Assembly (NCBI RefSeq): GCF_022436675.1
Contig: NZ_JAKUJZ010000005.1
Span: 186,001 to 250,000, forward strand
Length of the DNA: 64,000 bases
Direction of reading: 5' to 3'
Source of the DNA: Rheinheimera hassiensis
Lineage (GTDB): Bacteria > Pseudomonadota > Gammaproteobacteria > Enterobacterales > Alteromonadaceae
The translations under genes were made by a program, and so were the position numbers. Below, in pieces: positions 34,717 through 43,702 of this stretch. Under the pieces are notes generated by a model, which was given only the letters and a program-made list of their open reading frames with translations, was not told where the DNA came from and made no database searches. Position 1 is the first letter of the stretch, and every line of letters begins with the position of its first letter.

Positions 34717-37110
34717 CTAATCCTCATCCATACTGCCATTTACTATTTCAGCAATCTCTGCCAGCCGCACCAAGGCACGGCCATTAACTGATTTTTTCGG
34801 ATACTGGCCGCGGCTATTTTTCTCGCCAGCTTCTACACCGGTTAACAGGGTTAACGCCTCATCCACTGTTTTTACTACATACAGATGAAACTTCTGCTGT
34901 TTTACAGCAGTAATGACATCGTCATTCAGTACTAAATTTAGCTGATTACTGGCCGGAATAATCACGCCCTGCTCGCCGGTTAAACCGCGGCTTTGGCATA
35001 AACGGAAGTAGCCTTCTATTTTTTCATTTACCCCACCAATAGCCTGCACCTGGCCATGCTGGTTAATAGAGCCTGTCACAGCCAGGCTTTGTTTAATCGG
35101 GATATCAGTAATGGCCGATAACAGCGCACACACTTCAGCCAGCGAGGCGCTGTCGCCGTCGATGTGGCCATAGCTTTGTTCCATGGCAATATTAGCAGAC
35201 AGCGTCAACGGAAATTGCCGGGCATATTTAGCGCCAAGGTAGCCGGTTAACAGCAGCACGCCTTTAGAGTGAATGGCTTTGCCCAGCTCAACCTCGCGTT
35301 CAATATCGACTACGCCGCTGGAGCCGGCAAATACCGTAGCACTGATACGCGCCGGTGTACCAAAGGCGGTATCACCAATTTCCAGTACCGTCAGGCCATT
35401 AATTTTGCCCACGGCCAGGCCGTCGGTATCAATTAAAATTTGCCCCTCCTGAATATCTTCCAAAAAGCCTTCGCTAATACGGCCGGTGCGGTGCTGCTTA
35501 CCTTTAAGAGCCTGCTGAATATGCTCTGCCGTTAAGCTACTGCTGTGCTGCTGGCCGGCGTAATAGCACGCTTCACGCACCAGCTCTAATACATCGGCAA
35601 AGCGGGCCGACAGCTTACGCTGGTGCTCGGCCTGGCGAAAACTAAAGGTCAGCAGTTGTTTAAAACCGCTGGCGGTCAGCTCGTCAATATTTAGTAAGCG
35701 CATTTGCTCACGAATTTGCATCGCCATATAAGTGATGGTTTCAGCGGTATTAGGCAGGTAATGCTCAAAATCGGCCAATACCCGGAACAGCTCGTTAAAC
35801 TCGTCGTCAACGTCCTGGATCAGGTAGTACAGGTCGCGCGAGCCCAGCAGCACCACTTTGACATTCAGCGGTATCGCCCGTGGCGTAATAATGGTCGAGT
35901 TGGTTACCGCATGCTCCGACAGCGTATCAATTAACAGCTCGCCGGATTTTAGCGCCAGCTTAAGCGCATCCCACAGTTGCGGTTGTGTCAGCAGCCGGTC
36001 GGCATCCAGGATCAGATAACCACCATTGGCGCGGTGCAAAGCACCGGGGCGGATCATGCGGTAGTTGGTGTATAAGTTGCCACTGCTGGAGTTGTATTCC
36101 ACCCGGCCAAACAGGTTGCCATAGCTGGGGTTAGGTTCAAAAATAATTGGCGCGCCCGACATGCTCTCGTAATGCACCAGTACGTTGGGCACAAATTCTT
36201 CAATAAAAATTTCGCGGTTGTCGGCCTCTTCTTGCTTTTCAGCTTCAGATTCATCCGGCATCAGTTCCAGCACGGCCTTCACCAGGTGACTGCGCATTTC
36301 CCGAATATAGCGCAGCACACCCAGCTCAGCGGCATAGTCATGCTCCAGCTGTTTCAGCAGCGGTTTAATCGCCTGTTCGATGGTGTCTTTACGCAAGGCG
36401 CGCAGGCTTTCTGACAGCTCACGTTTCCACTGTGGCAGCTCAAGCAACTGCTCATTCAGTATGGTTTCCAGCTCGCTGACCAGACCATAAAAATACTGCC
36501 GCTGCTCTTCGGTTAACTTAGAAAACTCCTGATCGTCCAGCGGCTTGCCGTCGATAATCGGCGAAAAGCTTACTGCGCCGTTTTCTTCGTACAGCACAAC
36601 ATTTTTTTCCAGCGCTTTGCTTTCTACCAGCTCAATAGCATTTTCGTATTTATCGTCAAAAGCACGGGCGATAGCTTTTTTCTTACGCTGATAACCGGGG
36701 TTATCAAAGGCAGCCGGAAAGGTATCCAGCAGTTCATCTATCAGGGCTTCAATTTTTTTAACCAGAATTTTACCTTCACCCGGCAGTAAACGCAGGGTGT
36801 TGGGTACACGCTCATCATCAAAGTTATTCAGGTAACACCACTCTTCCGGCGTGGCTTTTTCACTGGCAGCCTGCTGCAATATGTCCTGCACCAGCGTAAA
36901 GCGCCCCAATGCCGGCTCACCCATCACGTACAGGTTGTAACCGGGCATATCCATGCCAATGGCAAAAGCCAGTGCCGACTTAGCCCTGTCCTGGCCAATA
37001 AACGCCGGGATCAGTTGCTTAACATCCAGCGCCTGCTTAATCAGTTTGCTGTCCAGATGCGGCCCGAGTTGTTGTACCGTCAGTGTCAGAGGATTGAGGT
37101 GTTGTGTCAT
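34717..37110 (-). CDS. Lon-like ATP-dependent protease (YcbZ type)
   Basis: A 797-residue protein of the AAA_32/Lon_C family (E. coli YcbZ). The N-terminal half holds an AAA-type region with an atypical P-loop, GEPALGRFT, where Arg replaces the usual Lys, and a long coiled-coil insert (about 120-290). The C-terminal Lon protease domain has the Ser-Lys dyad Ser654 (GDSAS) and Lys697 (NEKIEGYF), so peptidase activity is likely. It may degrade or process proteins involved in ribosome biogenesis or stress; the substrate is unknown. It is monocistronic. Confidence 0.9.
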   Translation of the reverse strand: MTQHLNPLTLTVQQLGPHLDSKLIKQALDVKQLIPAFIGQDRAKSALAFAIGMDMPGYNLYVMGEPALGRFTLVQDILQQAASEKATPEEWCYLNNFDDERVPNTLRLLPGEGKILVKKIEALIDELLDTFPAAFDNPGYQRKKKAIARAFDDKYENAIELVESKALEKNVVLYEENGAVSFSPIIDGKPLDDQEFSKLTEEQRQYFYGLVSELETILNEQLLELPQWKRELSESLRALRKDTIEQAIKPLLKQLEHDYAAELGVLRYIREMRSHLVKAVLELMPDESEAEKQEEADNREIFIEEFVPNVLVHYESMSGAPIIFEPNPSYGNLFGRVEYNSSSGNLYTNYRMIRPGALHRANGGYLILDADRLLTQPQLWDALKLALKSGELLIDTLSEHAVTNSTIITPRAIPLNVKVVLLGSRDLYYLIQDVDDEFNELFRVLADFEHYLPNTAETITYMAMQIREQMRLLNIDELTASGFKQLLTFSFRQAEHQRKLSARFADVLELVREACYYAGQQHSSSLTAEHIQQALKGKQHRTGRISEGFLEDIQEGQILIDTDGLAVGKINGLTVLEIGDTAFGTPARISATVFAGSSGVVDIEREVELGKAIHSKGVLLLTGYLGAKYARQFPLTLSANIAMEQSYGHIDGDSASLAEVCALLSAITDIPIKQSLAVTGSINQHGQVQAIGGVNEKIEGYFRLCQSRGLTGEQGVIIPASNQLNLVLNDDVITAVKQQKFHLYVVKTVDEALTLLTGVEAGEKNSRGQYPKKSVNGRALVRLAEIAEIVNGSMDED

Positions 37111-37257
37111 GTATTACCTTAGCTTAACCAGCTGTTATAGCGGCTATACTAGCAAAAAGCAGCCCTGCTGTGCTGGTCAATTTCATTGTTTAGCTAAAGA
37201 AATTGCCGTTGTTGTCGATACAGTATTTATCAAGGCAAACAGTACACGGGGCCAGTT

Positions 37258-37533
37258 ATGAACGAGACTTACCGCTTACAAAAAATCCGCAACCTGGGCG
37301 TACGCTTACAGGAGCTGGAATTAGTGTCATTAACACCGGGAAAATCTTACACCTCGGCCGCACTTAACTTTCTGTTTGCTGACCACGAATTAGAACGCCC
37401 TGCCGGAGTGCCACTGGAGCACACGCTAAAAACACTGGGCGATGCCATAGTAAGCAAACGCAAAGTGCGCTTTACCAACCTTGACGCTGATGCAGTGATT
37501 GATTTTTTCTGTCGGCTATACCGCGTACATTAA
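37258..37533 (+). CDS. Uncharacterised small protein
   Basis: A 91-residue soluble protein starting at an ATG shortly after an unremarkable upstream region. I do not recognise the family. It is largely helical by composition, with conserved-looking blocks such as NFLFADHELERP and DADAVIDFFCRLYR, and a single Cys near the C-terminus. It is divergent from the Lon-like protease and followed by a DoxX gene 93 nt later. Confidence 0.6.
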   Translation: MNETYRLQKIRNLGVRLQELELVSLTPGKSYTSAALNFLFADHELERPAGVPLEHTLKTLGDAIVSKRKVRFTNLDADAVIDFFCRLYRVH

Positions 37534-37626
37534 CCTCTTACTGCGCAGCAAATTATCGCTGCGCTGAAATACATCTGCCTGCCAGCCGTTCTTATACCTC
37601 AGTTAATCTGATTACGGGGCCCGCAG

Positions 37627-38247
37627 ATGCAAGCGGCATTATCGTTCTATCATCTCTCCATTACACAAAGTCAGCGGCTATCAGGGCTGGCACCGCTATT
37701 GCTCAGGCTATATCTGGCGCCGGTGCTGTTGCAGGCTGGCTGGAATAAATATCAGCATTTTGACAATACCGTTGCCTGGTTTGCCAATACTGACTGGGGT
37801 TTGGGCTTACCGGCTCCGGCGCTACTGGCCGCGCTGGCAATTGCAGCAGAAACCCTGGGGGCAGTGTTTTTATTGCTGGGCTTGTTTACCCGTTTAGTTA
37901 GCATTCCACTGATCTTTACCATGCTGGTAGCCATTTTTTCCGTGCACTGGCCCCATGGCTGGCTGGCCATCGCTGATAGCAGCAGTTGGCTGGCCAACGA
38001 GCGGGTTATTAACTCGGCCGAACAGCTAAGCAAGGCAAAAGAGCTGTTACGGCAACACGGCAATTATGACTGGCTTACCAGCAACGGTAATGTGGTTATT
38101 CTGAACAACGGTATCGAGTTTGCGGCCACTTATTTTGTCATGTTAATCAGCCTGTTTTTTAGCGGTGGCGGCCGTTACACCAGCCTTGATTACTGGTTAT
38201 GCCGCCAAAGCACGGTAAAAATGCAGCAAAGGCCAGCCTATGAATAA
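37627..38247 (+). CDS. DoxX family membrane protein
   Basis: A 206-residue protein with four hydrophobic helices in the DoxX pattern: LLLRLYLAPVLLQAGWNKYQH, LAALAIAAETLGAVFLLLGL, IPLIFTMLVAIFSVHW and a C-terminal helix near 165-185. DoxX proteins are linked to thiol/quinone redox and oxidative stress. The gene overlaps the sigma-factor start by 8 bp, so it is probably part of that operon, as a target or a signal source. Confidence 0.85.
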   Translation: MQAALSFYHLSITQSQRLSGLAPLLLRLYLAPVLLQAGWNKYQHFDNTVAWFANTDWGLGLPAPALLAALAIAAETLGAVFLLLGLFTRLVSIPLIFTMLVAIFSVHWPHGWLAIADSSSWLANERVINSAEQLSKAKELLRQHGNYDWLTSNGNVVILNNGIEFAATYFVMLISLFFSGGGRYTSLDYWLCRQSTVKMQQRPAYE

Positions 38248-38908
38248 CATTCATTTTTTGCCAGCGAAGCACAATAACGCTAGGCTATCAGCCAATTCAG
38301 CAGCTATTAACGCCAGTGCTATGCCAGAGCAATCACCCACGCCACCAGACAGCGCGGCAACACCAGTGCCGCACGTTGCGCTGATAAAGCCCAGCGGCAG
38401 TAAAAATAAGCGCTATGAACAGTTGGTACAGCTATATCATGCCGATATATACCGCTACGGCTACTGGCTGTGCAAAGACCCCGATATCGCCCAGGATTTA
38501 GTACAGGAAACCTTTTTACGCGCCTGGAAACACCTGGACAGTTTGCTGGATGCCGCTGCAGCTAAATCCTGGTTAATTACCATACTGCGCCGCGAAAATG
38601 CCCGCCGCTTTGAACGTAAGCAATTTGACTACGACGATGCCGCCGAGCAAGACAGCCTGCCCGACACCGAGCAAAGCAGTGCTGAACAAGATTGTGACAA
38701 CAATAAGTTACGTAACTATATGGCGGCTTTGCCGGAAGAATACCGTGAGCCATTGGTAATGCAGGTTATCGGTGGCTTTAGCAGTGATGAAATAGCCAAC
38801 CTGCTGCAACTGAATGTCAATACAGTAAACACCCGTTTGTTTCGTGCCCGCAAGCTATTGCGGGAACAACTGAATATTAACCAGCATGGGGAGACTCGCC
38901 ATGAATAA
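38240..38908 (+). CDS. ECF-type sigma-70 family RNA polymerase sigma factor
   Basis: A 222-residue group 4 sigma factor. Region 2 is clear (YEQLVQLYHADIYRYGYWL, then DIAQDLVQETFLRAWKHL) and region 4 carries the HTH GGFSSDEIANLLQLNVNTVNTRLFRARKLL. The first 50 or so residues are a low-complexity extension not usual in the family, so the true start may be internal; an AAGG site supports the ATG at 38240. Eight-base overlaps link it to doxX upstream and a DUF3379 gene downstream, the latter being the probable anti-sigma factor. Confidence 0.9.
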   Translation: MNNIHFLPAKHNNARLSANSAAINASAMPEQSPTPPDSAATPVPHVALIKPSGSKNKRYEQLVQLYHADIYRYGYWLCKDPDIAQDLVQETFLRAWKHLDSLLDAAAAKSWLITILRRENARRFERKQFDYDDAAEQDSLPDTEQSSAEQDCDNNKLRNYMAALPEEYREPLVMQVIGGFSSDEIANLLQLNVNTVNTRLFRARKLLREQLNINQHGETRHE

Positions 38909-39605
38909 CACTGAAGTGCGCCGTATTTTACTGGTTGATCCCTTTAGCCAGGAGCCGGCGGTACGCGATGCCTTAGCGCGGGATACTGCTCTGCAGCAAT
39001 TTGCCCTTGAACTGCAACAACAGCAGCAGGATCTGGAAGATGCATTACAGGTACCAGTGCCGCCGATGCTGACCGAACGCCTGCTGCAAATACCGGCACA
39101 GCAGCAACGCAAACCGCTACGCCGCTGGTTTACGCCACTGGCGCTGGCTGCCAGTATTGCGCTGGTATCGGTGCTGAGTATGCAGCTTTATCAAAACAGT
39201 TTTGCCACGGATCTTGGCAGCCACGCGCTGGCACATGTGTACCATGAAAATGACTACCTGCAACAGCATGCGCAAAGCCAGCCTTTAAACGAGGTAAACC
39301 TGAAACTGGCCGATTTCAGCGCCAGCCTGCAGGATTGGCAGGATGAGATAATTTATGCCCGTTATTGCACCTTTCAGGGGGTACGCTCTTTACACCTGGC
39401 TGTGAAAACCGCCACCGGTTACGCCACAGTGTTTATTGTGCCCAAAGAAACTGAACTGGATTTTGTTGCCAGCTTTGCTGATAACCGTTATCAGGGCTTA
39501 ACCATGGCCATGTCTAAAGCCAACATAGTGGTAGTAAGTGACAACGCGGCAGACTTAAAGCAACTGCCGCAGAAGCTCAGTAACAAACTTATTTTTTCAG
39601 CATAA
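38901..39605 (+). CDS. DUF3379 protein, probable anti-sigma factor
   Basis: A 234-residue protein with a cytosolic N-terminal region (about 1-73), one membrane helix (about 75-96) and a periplasmic domain. The N-terminus NNTEVRRILLVDPFSQEPAV and the layout match DUF3379. An in-frame upstream start is rejected because GGGGAGA precedes the ATG at 38901, inside the end of the sigma gene. Membrane anchoring and overlap with an ECF sigma gene suggest that it holds the sigma factor inactive until a periplasmic signal arrives; inferred. Confidence 0.8.
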   Translation: MNNTEVRRILLVDPFSQEPAVRDALARDTALQQFALELQQQQQDLEDALQVPVPPMLTERLLQIPAQQQRKPLRRWFTPLALAASIALVSVLSMQLYQNSFATDLGSHALAHVYHENDYLQQHAQSQPLNEVNLKLADFSASLQDWQDEIIYARYCTFQGVRSLHLAVKTATGYATVFIVPKETELDFVASFADNRYQGLTMAMSKANIVVVSDNAADLKQLPQKLSNKLIFSA

Positions 39606-39631
39606 AAAAACGGCCCGCAAAGGCCGTTTTT
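39606..39631. terminator. Bidirectional rho-independent terminator
   Basis: AAAAACGGCC (39606-39615) pairs with GGCCGTTTTT (39622-39631) around CGCAAA. It ends the rightward sigma operon and, read on the other strand, the leftward PEP-CTERM gene 20 bp away. Confidence 0.9.
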
Positions 39632-39651
39632 AACCGCGCTTAAACGCTATA

Positions 39652-40440
39652 TCATTTGCTGTAGCGCATACGCATGCGTAAACCCGCTAAGCCTGCTGCA
39701 AACAGTAAAATGCTGGCAGGTGCCGGAATATCATTTACCGGGTCAACCTGATCACCAATAAAACCGATCAGGTTTTTGGTTAATTCCTGTGAATTGGGTA
39801 AATCAAACTGATTCATCATAAAATTCACATCCAGGATCGTGGTTAACGCGCCAGCCATTGCATTACTCAGACTGCCTACACCAAAAGCCACACCCGAGCC
39901 CAAAGAGCCATCAGCACGTGACGTGATCCACTGGCCAGTGCCGTTATCCATAAAACAGCCAGAGGCAGCATAGGTTACTTCGCTTACTGCATTAGGACCG
40001 GTAAACGGCGCGTGTACCATCTGAGTACCGTCGAAACAGCCATCGAAGCCAAGATCACCGCCACCTAACAGCTCGATAAGCTCCAGAACCGAATTATTCC
40101 GGTCCATAAAGCTTGAGTTTTCACCCATTAAGAATAAACCACCACCATTACCGAGGTAGTCCATATAGGTATTTTGTGCTGCAGAATCCAGTGCGGCAGC
40201 ATTAAAAAAACGTACATCCCACACCTGGCTATAGCCGGAAATATCGGCCAGCAGGCTATCAACAATAGTGACAGTATTACCAACAGCTAAATGCAGTGCT
40301 TGCAAGTTCGCCGTTAATGCACTGGTAGTACCCGATTCTGTAGTTTGATCTGCACCATTTATAATAAGTATCGGGCCAGCTGACACTGTGCCAGACAGGG
40401 CAAGGCCCGCCACACACAGTAAATGTTTTAATGTTTTCAT
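39652..40440 (-). CDS. PEP-CTERM sorting-domain exported protein
   Basis: A 262-residue secreted protein. It has a signal peptide (cleavage after VSA, about residue 21), a middle region with a Rossmann-like phrase LIINGADQTTESG and GNGGGLFLMGENSSF similar to class-I glutamine-amidotransferase-like or ThuA-type folds, and a C-terminal tripartite tail: PAPAS, a hydrophobic stretch LLFAAGLAGL and a basic end RMRMR. This is the PEP-CTERM signal recognised by exosortase, so it is probably an exopolysaccharide-associated surface protein. No exosortase gene lies here. GGAGTG precedes the ATG. Confidence 0.85.
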   Translation of the reverse strand: MKTLKHLLCVAGLALSGTVSAGPILIINGADQTTESGTTSALTANLQALHLAVGNTVTIVDSLLADISGYSQVWDVRFFNAAALDSAAQNTYMDYLGNGGGLFLMGENSSFMDRNNSVLELIELLGGGDLGFDGCFDGTQMVHAPFTGPNAVSEVTYAASGCFMDNGTGQWITSRADGSLGSGVAFGVGSLSNAMAGALTTILDVNFMMNQFDLPNSQELTKNLIGFIGDQVDPVNDIPAPASILLFAAGLAGLRMRMRYSK

Positions 40441-40590
40441 GCTTCACTCCGTGAATTAGTCTTGCCTGATATGGCAAAGGCACAGAGCAACATTCGAGCC
40501 ACTAAATATAACAAACCAAAAACAACAGCTTATATTTTAAGCTGTTTAATAATGCAGGAAATGCGTAAAAGAAACCGACAAACAACACAC

Positions 40591-41154
40591 TTAACTGGCT
40601 GTTGATTTACTTAAACGCCGCCATAAATACAGGCCATACCAGGCATTAAACCAAAAGCCGGTATACACAATGGCAGTAAGCTGTAACTCGCGCGAGAAAT
40701 ACAGCGGCACCGCCAGCGTATTAACAATCAGCCAAAACCACCAGGTTTCCAGCTTGCGGTTCATCAGTAGAAACTGGGCAATAATACTGAACATTAAAAT
40801 GGCCGAGTCAACAAAGGGTGCGTAGGCATCGCTAAAGCGATGCAAGACAAAGCCATACAGCAAAGTAACCAGCATTGCCAGAGCAGCATAAGCCAGCAAC
40901 CGGATAAATGGTGCTGAGCTTACTGCTTTGGCACCGCTGGAGCGGCCCCACTGATACCAGCCAATAAAGTTAGTGGCGATAAAAAACAGCATCAGCACCA
41001 CTTCGGCATACAGTTTTACCTGATAAAACAACACAGCAAACAAGGCACAGCCAATAACGCCCAGCCACCAGGTATGAATGCTATTACGCGCAGCCAAAAA
41101 CACCGCCAGCAAATAAAAGCCATTGGCGCCATATTCCAGATAAGTGGGGTTCAT
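40591..41154 (-). CDS. pnuC: PnuC-family riboside transporter
   Basis: A 187-residue permease with seven predicted membrane helices. WYQWGR and NGFYLLAVFLAARNSIHTWWLG, and the C-terminal FWFNAWYGLYLW, match PnuC, which takes up nicotinamide riboside (close relatives take thiamine or riboflavin). The ATG at 41154 is preferred over an upstream TTG because AGGA lies at the right distance and no other ATG is nearby. It is the last gene of a leftward racemase-DCC-pnuC operon. Confidence 0.88.
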   Translation of the reverse strand: MNPTYLEYGANGFYLLAVFLAARNSIHTWWLGVIGCALFAVLFYQVKLYAEVVLMLFFIATNFIGWYQWGRSSGAKAVSSAPFIRLLAYAALAMLVTLLYGFVLHRFSDAYAPFVDSAILMFSIIAQFLLMNRKLETWWFWLIVNTLAVPLYFSRELQLTAIVYTGFWFNAWYGLYLWRRLSKSTAS

Positions 41155-41169
41155 CAGGGGTTCCTGCAA

Positions 41170-41577
41170 TTAAAAACGATCATTACCGCCAATGCCAAGG
41201 TTGTTAATCTTGCGTTTGCCCAGCAGTTTCAGCAGCAGATTACGGAAGAAGCGTAACAGCGGATACAGCCACTTTGCCAGCCGTTTTGATTTAAACAAAT
41301 GATAATTCAGCCGGCTAAATAGCCCACTGCGGCTACTAAGCAGCGACAGCATATAAATAGCGTCGCTGCCGTAGTACCAGTTATCGCCCATTTTCAGCAC
41401 CATACCCTGATCAATATCCAGCCCCTGCGCGGTAATTTGCTGCATTACCTCAGTGTCTTCACGGGCGTTAATCAGTTTAAGTTCGCCGACACTCTGGCGA
41501 ATACGTACCATCTGGCAATAAGCATTACAGGCCGGGCAGTCTTTGTCGTAAATCAGCAGTATAGGGTTTTCAGCCAT
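41170..41577 (-). CDS. DCC family thiol-disulfide oxidoreductase (DUF393)
   Basis: A 135-residue protein with the family-defining N-terminal motif YDKDCPACN (DxDCPxC), followed by LINAREDTEV and the conserved YYGSDAIYML. DCC proteins are thioredoxin-fold-like proteins whose partners are unknown. The start overlaps the stop of the racemase gene by one base (TAATG), and the pnuC gene follows 15 nt later, so the three are an operon. Confidence 0.85.
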   Translation of the reverse strand: MAENPILLIYDKDCPACNAYCQMVRIRQSVGELKLINAREDTEVMQQITAQGLDIDQGMVLKMGDNWYYGSDAIYMLSLLSSRSGLFSRLNYHLFKSKRLAKWLYPLLRFFRNLLLKLLGKRKINNLGIGGNDRF

Positions 41578-42296
41578 TAGGGTACTTTGTCGGCGTTTAG
41601 GTTATCAGTTAGTGCCAGTCTAACAGCTGCAGCGGCGTGGATCACCGTAGTATCAAACAGCGGCACTGCGGCATCAGCTTTGCCCACCAGCAAACCAATT
41701 TCGGTGCAACCCAGAATAATGCCATCCACGCCTTGCCAGGCAAGGCCGGCCATCATCTTACGCACGGATTGTTTAGATTCCGGTGTAATTACCCCCAGGC
41801 ATAGTTCCTGATAAATAATCTGGTGCAGACTGTCTTGTTCGGCTTCATTCGGCAACAGCACTTCAATGCCGTGTAACTCAGTTAGCCGCTCGCGGTAAAA
41901 GGGTTGCTCCATAGTAAACTTAGTGCCAAGCAAACCTACCCGGCTGCAGCCTGCCTGTTTTATTGCAGCGGCAGTAGCATCGGCAATATGCAGAAGCGGA
42001 ATATTCACTGCAGTTTCAATGCTGCTGGCCACTTTATGCATAGTGTTGGTACAAAGCACAATAAAATCAGCGCCAGCCGCTTCAAGTGAACGCGCGGCAT
42101 CGGCCAGCACAACACCGGCGCCATCCCAGTCGCCAGCATGCTGCAGGCGTTCAATTTCATAAAAATCAACGCTGACTAAAATACATTTGGCAGAGTGCAG
42201 CCCACCCAGCTGTTGTTTTACGCCCTCGTTAAGCAGCCGATAGTAAGGAATTGTCGACTCCCAGCTCATACCGCCAATAAGGCCAATAGTTTTCAT
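41577..42296 (-). CDS. Aspartate/glutamate racemase family protein
   Basis: A 239-residue cofactor-independent racemase. The catalytic cysteine pair is in VLCTNTMHKVA and ILGCTEIGLLV, and the N-terminal IGLIGGMSWESTIPYYRLLN is typical of the YgeA/RacX-like aspartate racemases. It probably interconverts D- and L-amino acids in the cytosol. It starts the leftward operon with the DCC and PnuC genes; no clear functional link is seen. Confidence 0.9.
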   Translation of the reverse strand: MKTIGLIGGMSWESTIPYYRLLNEGVKQQLGGLHSAKCILVSVDFYEIERLQHAGDWDGAGVVLADAARSLEAAGADFIVLCTNTMHKVASSIETAVNIPLLHIADATAAAIKQAGCSRVGLLGTKFTMEQPFYRERLTELHGIEVLLPNEAEQDSLHQIIYQELCLGVITPESKQSVRKMMAGLAWQGVDGIILGCTEIGLLVGKADAAVPLFDTTVIHAAAAVRLALTDNLNADKVP

Positions 42297-42434
42297 ACGT
42301 ACTCCATTTACTGAGCTAAATATGCCCGTTTAAGGTTAAGTCTGGCCTGAGTCAAAAAGGTGCTTCCCACCGACGTCATTAAACCCATGCATTTCAGCAA
42401 TTTTATTTTAGCCTGTCGCCAATGATCGCATCGC

Positions 42435-43145
42435 TTAGTGCGCCAACATAAAACCGAGCATACCCAGTACAAAACCAAGCACAGTGCCCATTGGAGGCCC
42501 CCAATGCCTGGCCAGCTTAACCTGTGGCGCCATATCCTGAAACACGGAATACAAAATACCACCAGCTGCAAACAGCATTATGGCGCTAACAATGTGCGTT
42601 GTATTTTGCAAGAAAACATACCCACACAGCCCGGCAGCAGGCCCCAATAACGCCATAAGTGCAAAGCTGACAATTAAACGCCATGGCGATCCTGAAGCTT
42701 TGTGCAACTCACGATAAGCATTAAAGCCCTCTGGTAAATTTTGCAGTGCAATTATACCTGCCAACAGCAACGCCATTTTAGGATCAGCGCTGAAGGCTGC
42801 GCCAAGTGCAATAGACTCCGGGATAAAATCAGCTAACATTGCAGCCAACTGGCTGGCCGGAGTATTGGCTTTTTTCAAAGCTATATCCAAAAACATAAAA
42901 CCAAAGCCGCCAGCAACAAACCACAATGCAGCAGGTAGCGCTGGCAGGTGCCTAATGCCTTCCGGTACCAATACTAATGCAACAGCAGACAATAAGGCCC
43001 CCGCACCAAAGGCCAGCACGCTGTGTCGAAACTCTTTTTCAAGCCAGTCAGGGTGTATGCGCTCAAAGGCTGCAACTATTGCCCCTGCAGGCATTGCCAG
43101 CCCCGCACCTAGGGTTGCCAGCAAAATTATCAGTAATGCATCCAT
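42435..43145 (-). CDS. ZIP-family metal transporter
   Basis: A 236-residue membrane protein with eight hydrophobic segments. Helices IV and V carry the metal-site pattern: FIPESIALGAAFS (short HN-type site altered to PES) and ALQNLPEGFNAYRE (NxPEG). This is a ZIP/GufA-like carrier for zinc or other divalent metals, though the first motif differs from the usual HNxPEG. A GAGGAAG site precedes the ATG. It is monocistronic. Confidence 0.85.
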   Translation of the reverse strand: MDALLIILLATLGAGLAMPAGAIVAAFERIHPDWLEKEFRHSVLAFGAGALLSAVALVLVPEGIRHLPALPAALWFVAGGFGFMFLDIALKKANTPASQLAAMLADFIPESIALGAAFSADPKMALLLAGIIALQNLPEGFNAYRELHKASGSPWRLIVSFALMALLGPAAGLCGYVFLQNTTHIVSAIMLFAAGGILYSVFQDMAPQVKLARHWGPPMGTVLGFVLGMLGFMLAH

Positions 43146-43286
43146 TTACTTCCTCTACTCGGGCTTATCCTCTTTTGTAACACGCTCAGGAACTGTATTT
43201 AACGCTGATAATTTCTACTGAGCGACGACATTAAAGCGATGCTAACATAACAGTGGGCACTGCGCTTATCGTGAACAAAATCAAGC

Positions 43287-43323
43287 GCATAAAAAAACCT
43301 GCAAAAAGCAGGTTTTTTTATGC
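43287..43323 (-). terminator. Rho-independent terminator
   Basis: A perfect 16-bp inverted repeat: GCATAAAAAAACCTGC (43287-43302) and GCAGGTTTTTTTATGC (43308-43323) around AAAAA. On the minus strand it lies 10 bp after the stop of the monooxygenase gene and gives a hairpin with a U-rich 3' arm. Confidence 0.85.
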
Positions 43324-43332
43324 ATTACTAAA

Positions 43333-43683
43333 TTACACCAGCTTTGGTGCGTCGAAATTAGCAGGTTCGTCGCTGTAAATGCACACGTTCCAATCTGCTG
43401 CCAGGCCGTCTTCGGCTAAGCAGTAGGTTTCAAAGAAGTGCTTTATCTCGCTGCGTTGGCAGTGCGCTTCAAAGCTTGGCAAGTCGGCCCAAATTTCGTT
43501 AAAAGCAATAGCAAAGCTTTTGCCTTCAGCAAACGGGCTGGTTATATGCCGGGTTACGATATACTGCAGGCAGCCGTCTTCGCGCAGAGTGTTGGGCTCC
43601 AGGCCTTGCAGCACTTTAAACAGCTCGTCTGCTTTGCCCGCTTTGGGCTGAAACTGGGCTACGCAATATACTTTTTTTGACAT
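43333..43683 (-). CDS. Antibiotic biosynthesis monooxygenase-type protein
   Basis: A 116-residue single-domain protein of the ABM (dimeric alpha-beta barrel) fold, similar to quinol monooxygenase YgiN: KVYCVAQFQPKAGKADELFKVL, then EDGCLQYIVTRH and FNEIWADLPSFEAHCQ. It probably acts on a quinol or aromatic substrate without a cofactor. AAGGA precedes the ATG. It lies 19 nt downstream of nhaD on the same strand, so it may be co-transcribed with the antiporter. Confidence 0.85.
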   Translation of the reverse strand: MSKKVYCVAQFQPKAGKADELFKVLQGLEPNTLREDGCLQYIVTRHITSPFAEGKSFAIAFNEIWADLPSFEAHCQRSEIKHFFETYCLAEDGLAADWNVCIYSDEPANFDAPKLV

Positions 43684-43702
43684 GGTTAATCCTTAATAAG
43701 TG

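Noticed and set aside
42297..42434. A thiamine or NAD riboswitch upstream of the racemase-DCC-pnuC operon
   Set aside because: No TPP or other riboswitch core motif can be found in this stretch; only a weak hairpin near the ZIP gene end.
42308..42571. A small minus-strand gene after the ZIP transporter
   Set aside because: It overlaps the ZIP coding region in another frame and has no ribosome site or recognisable features.
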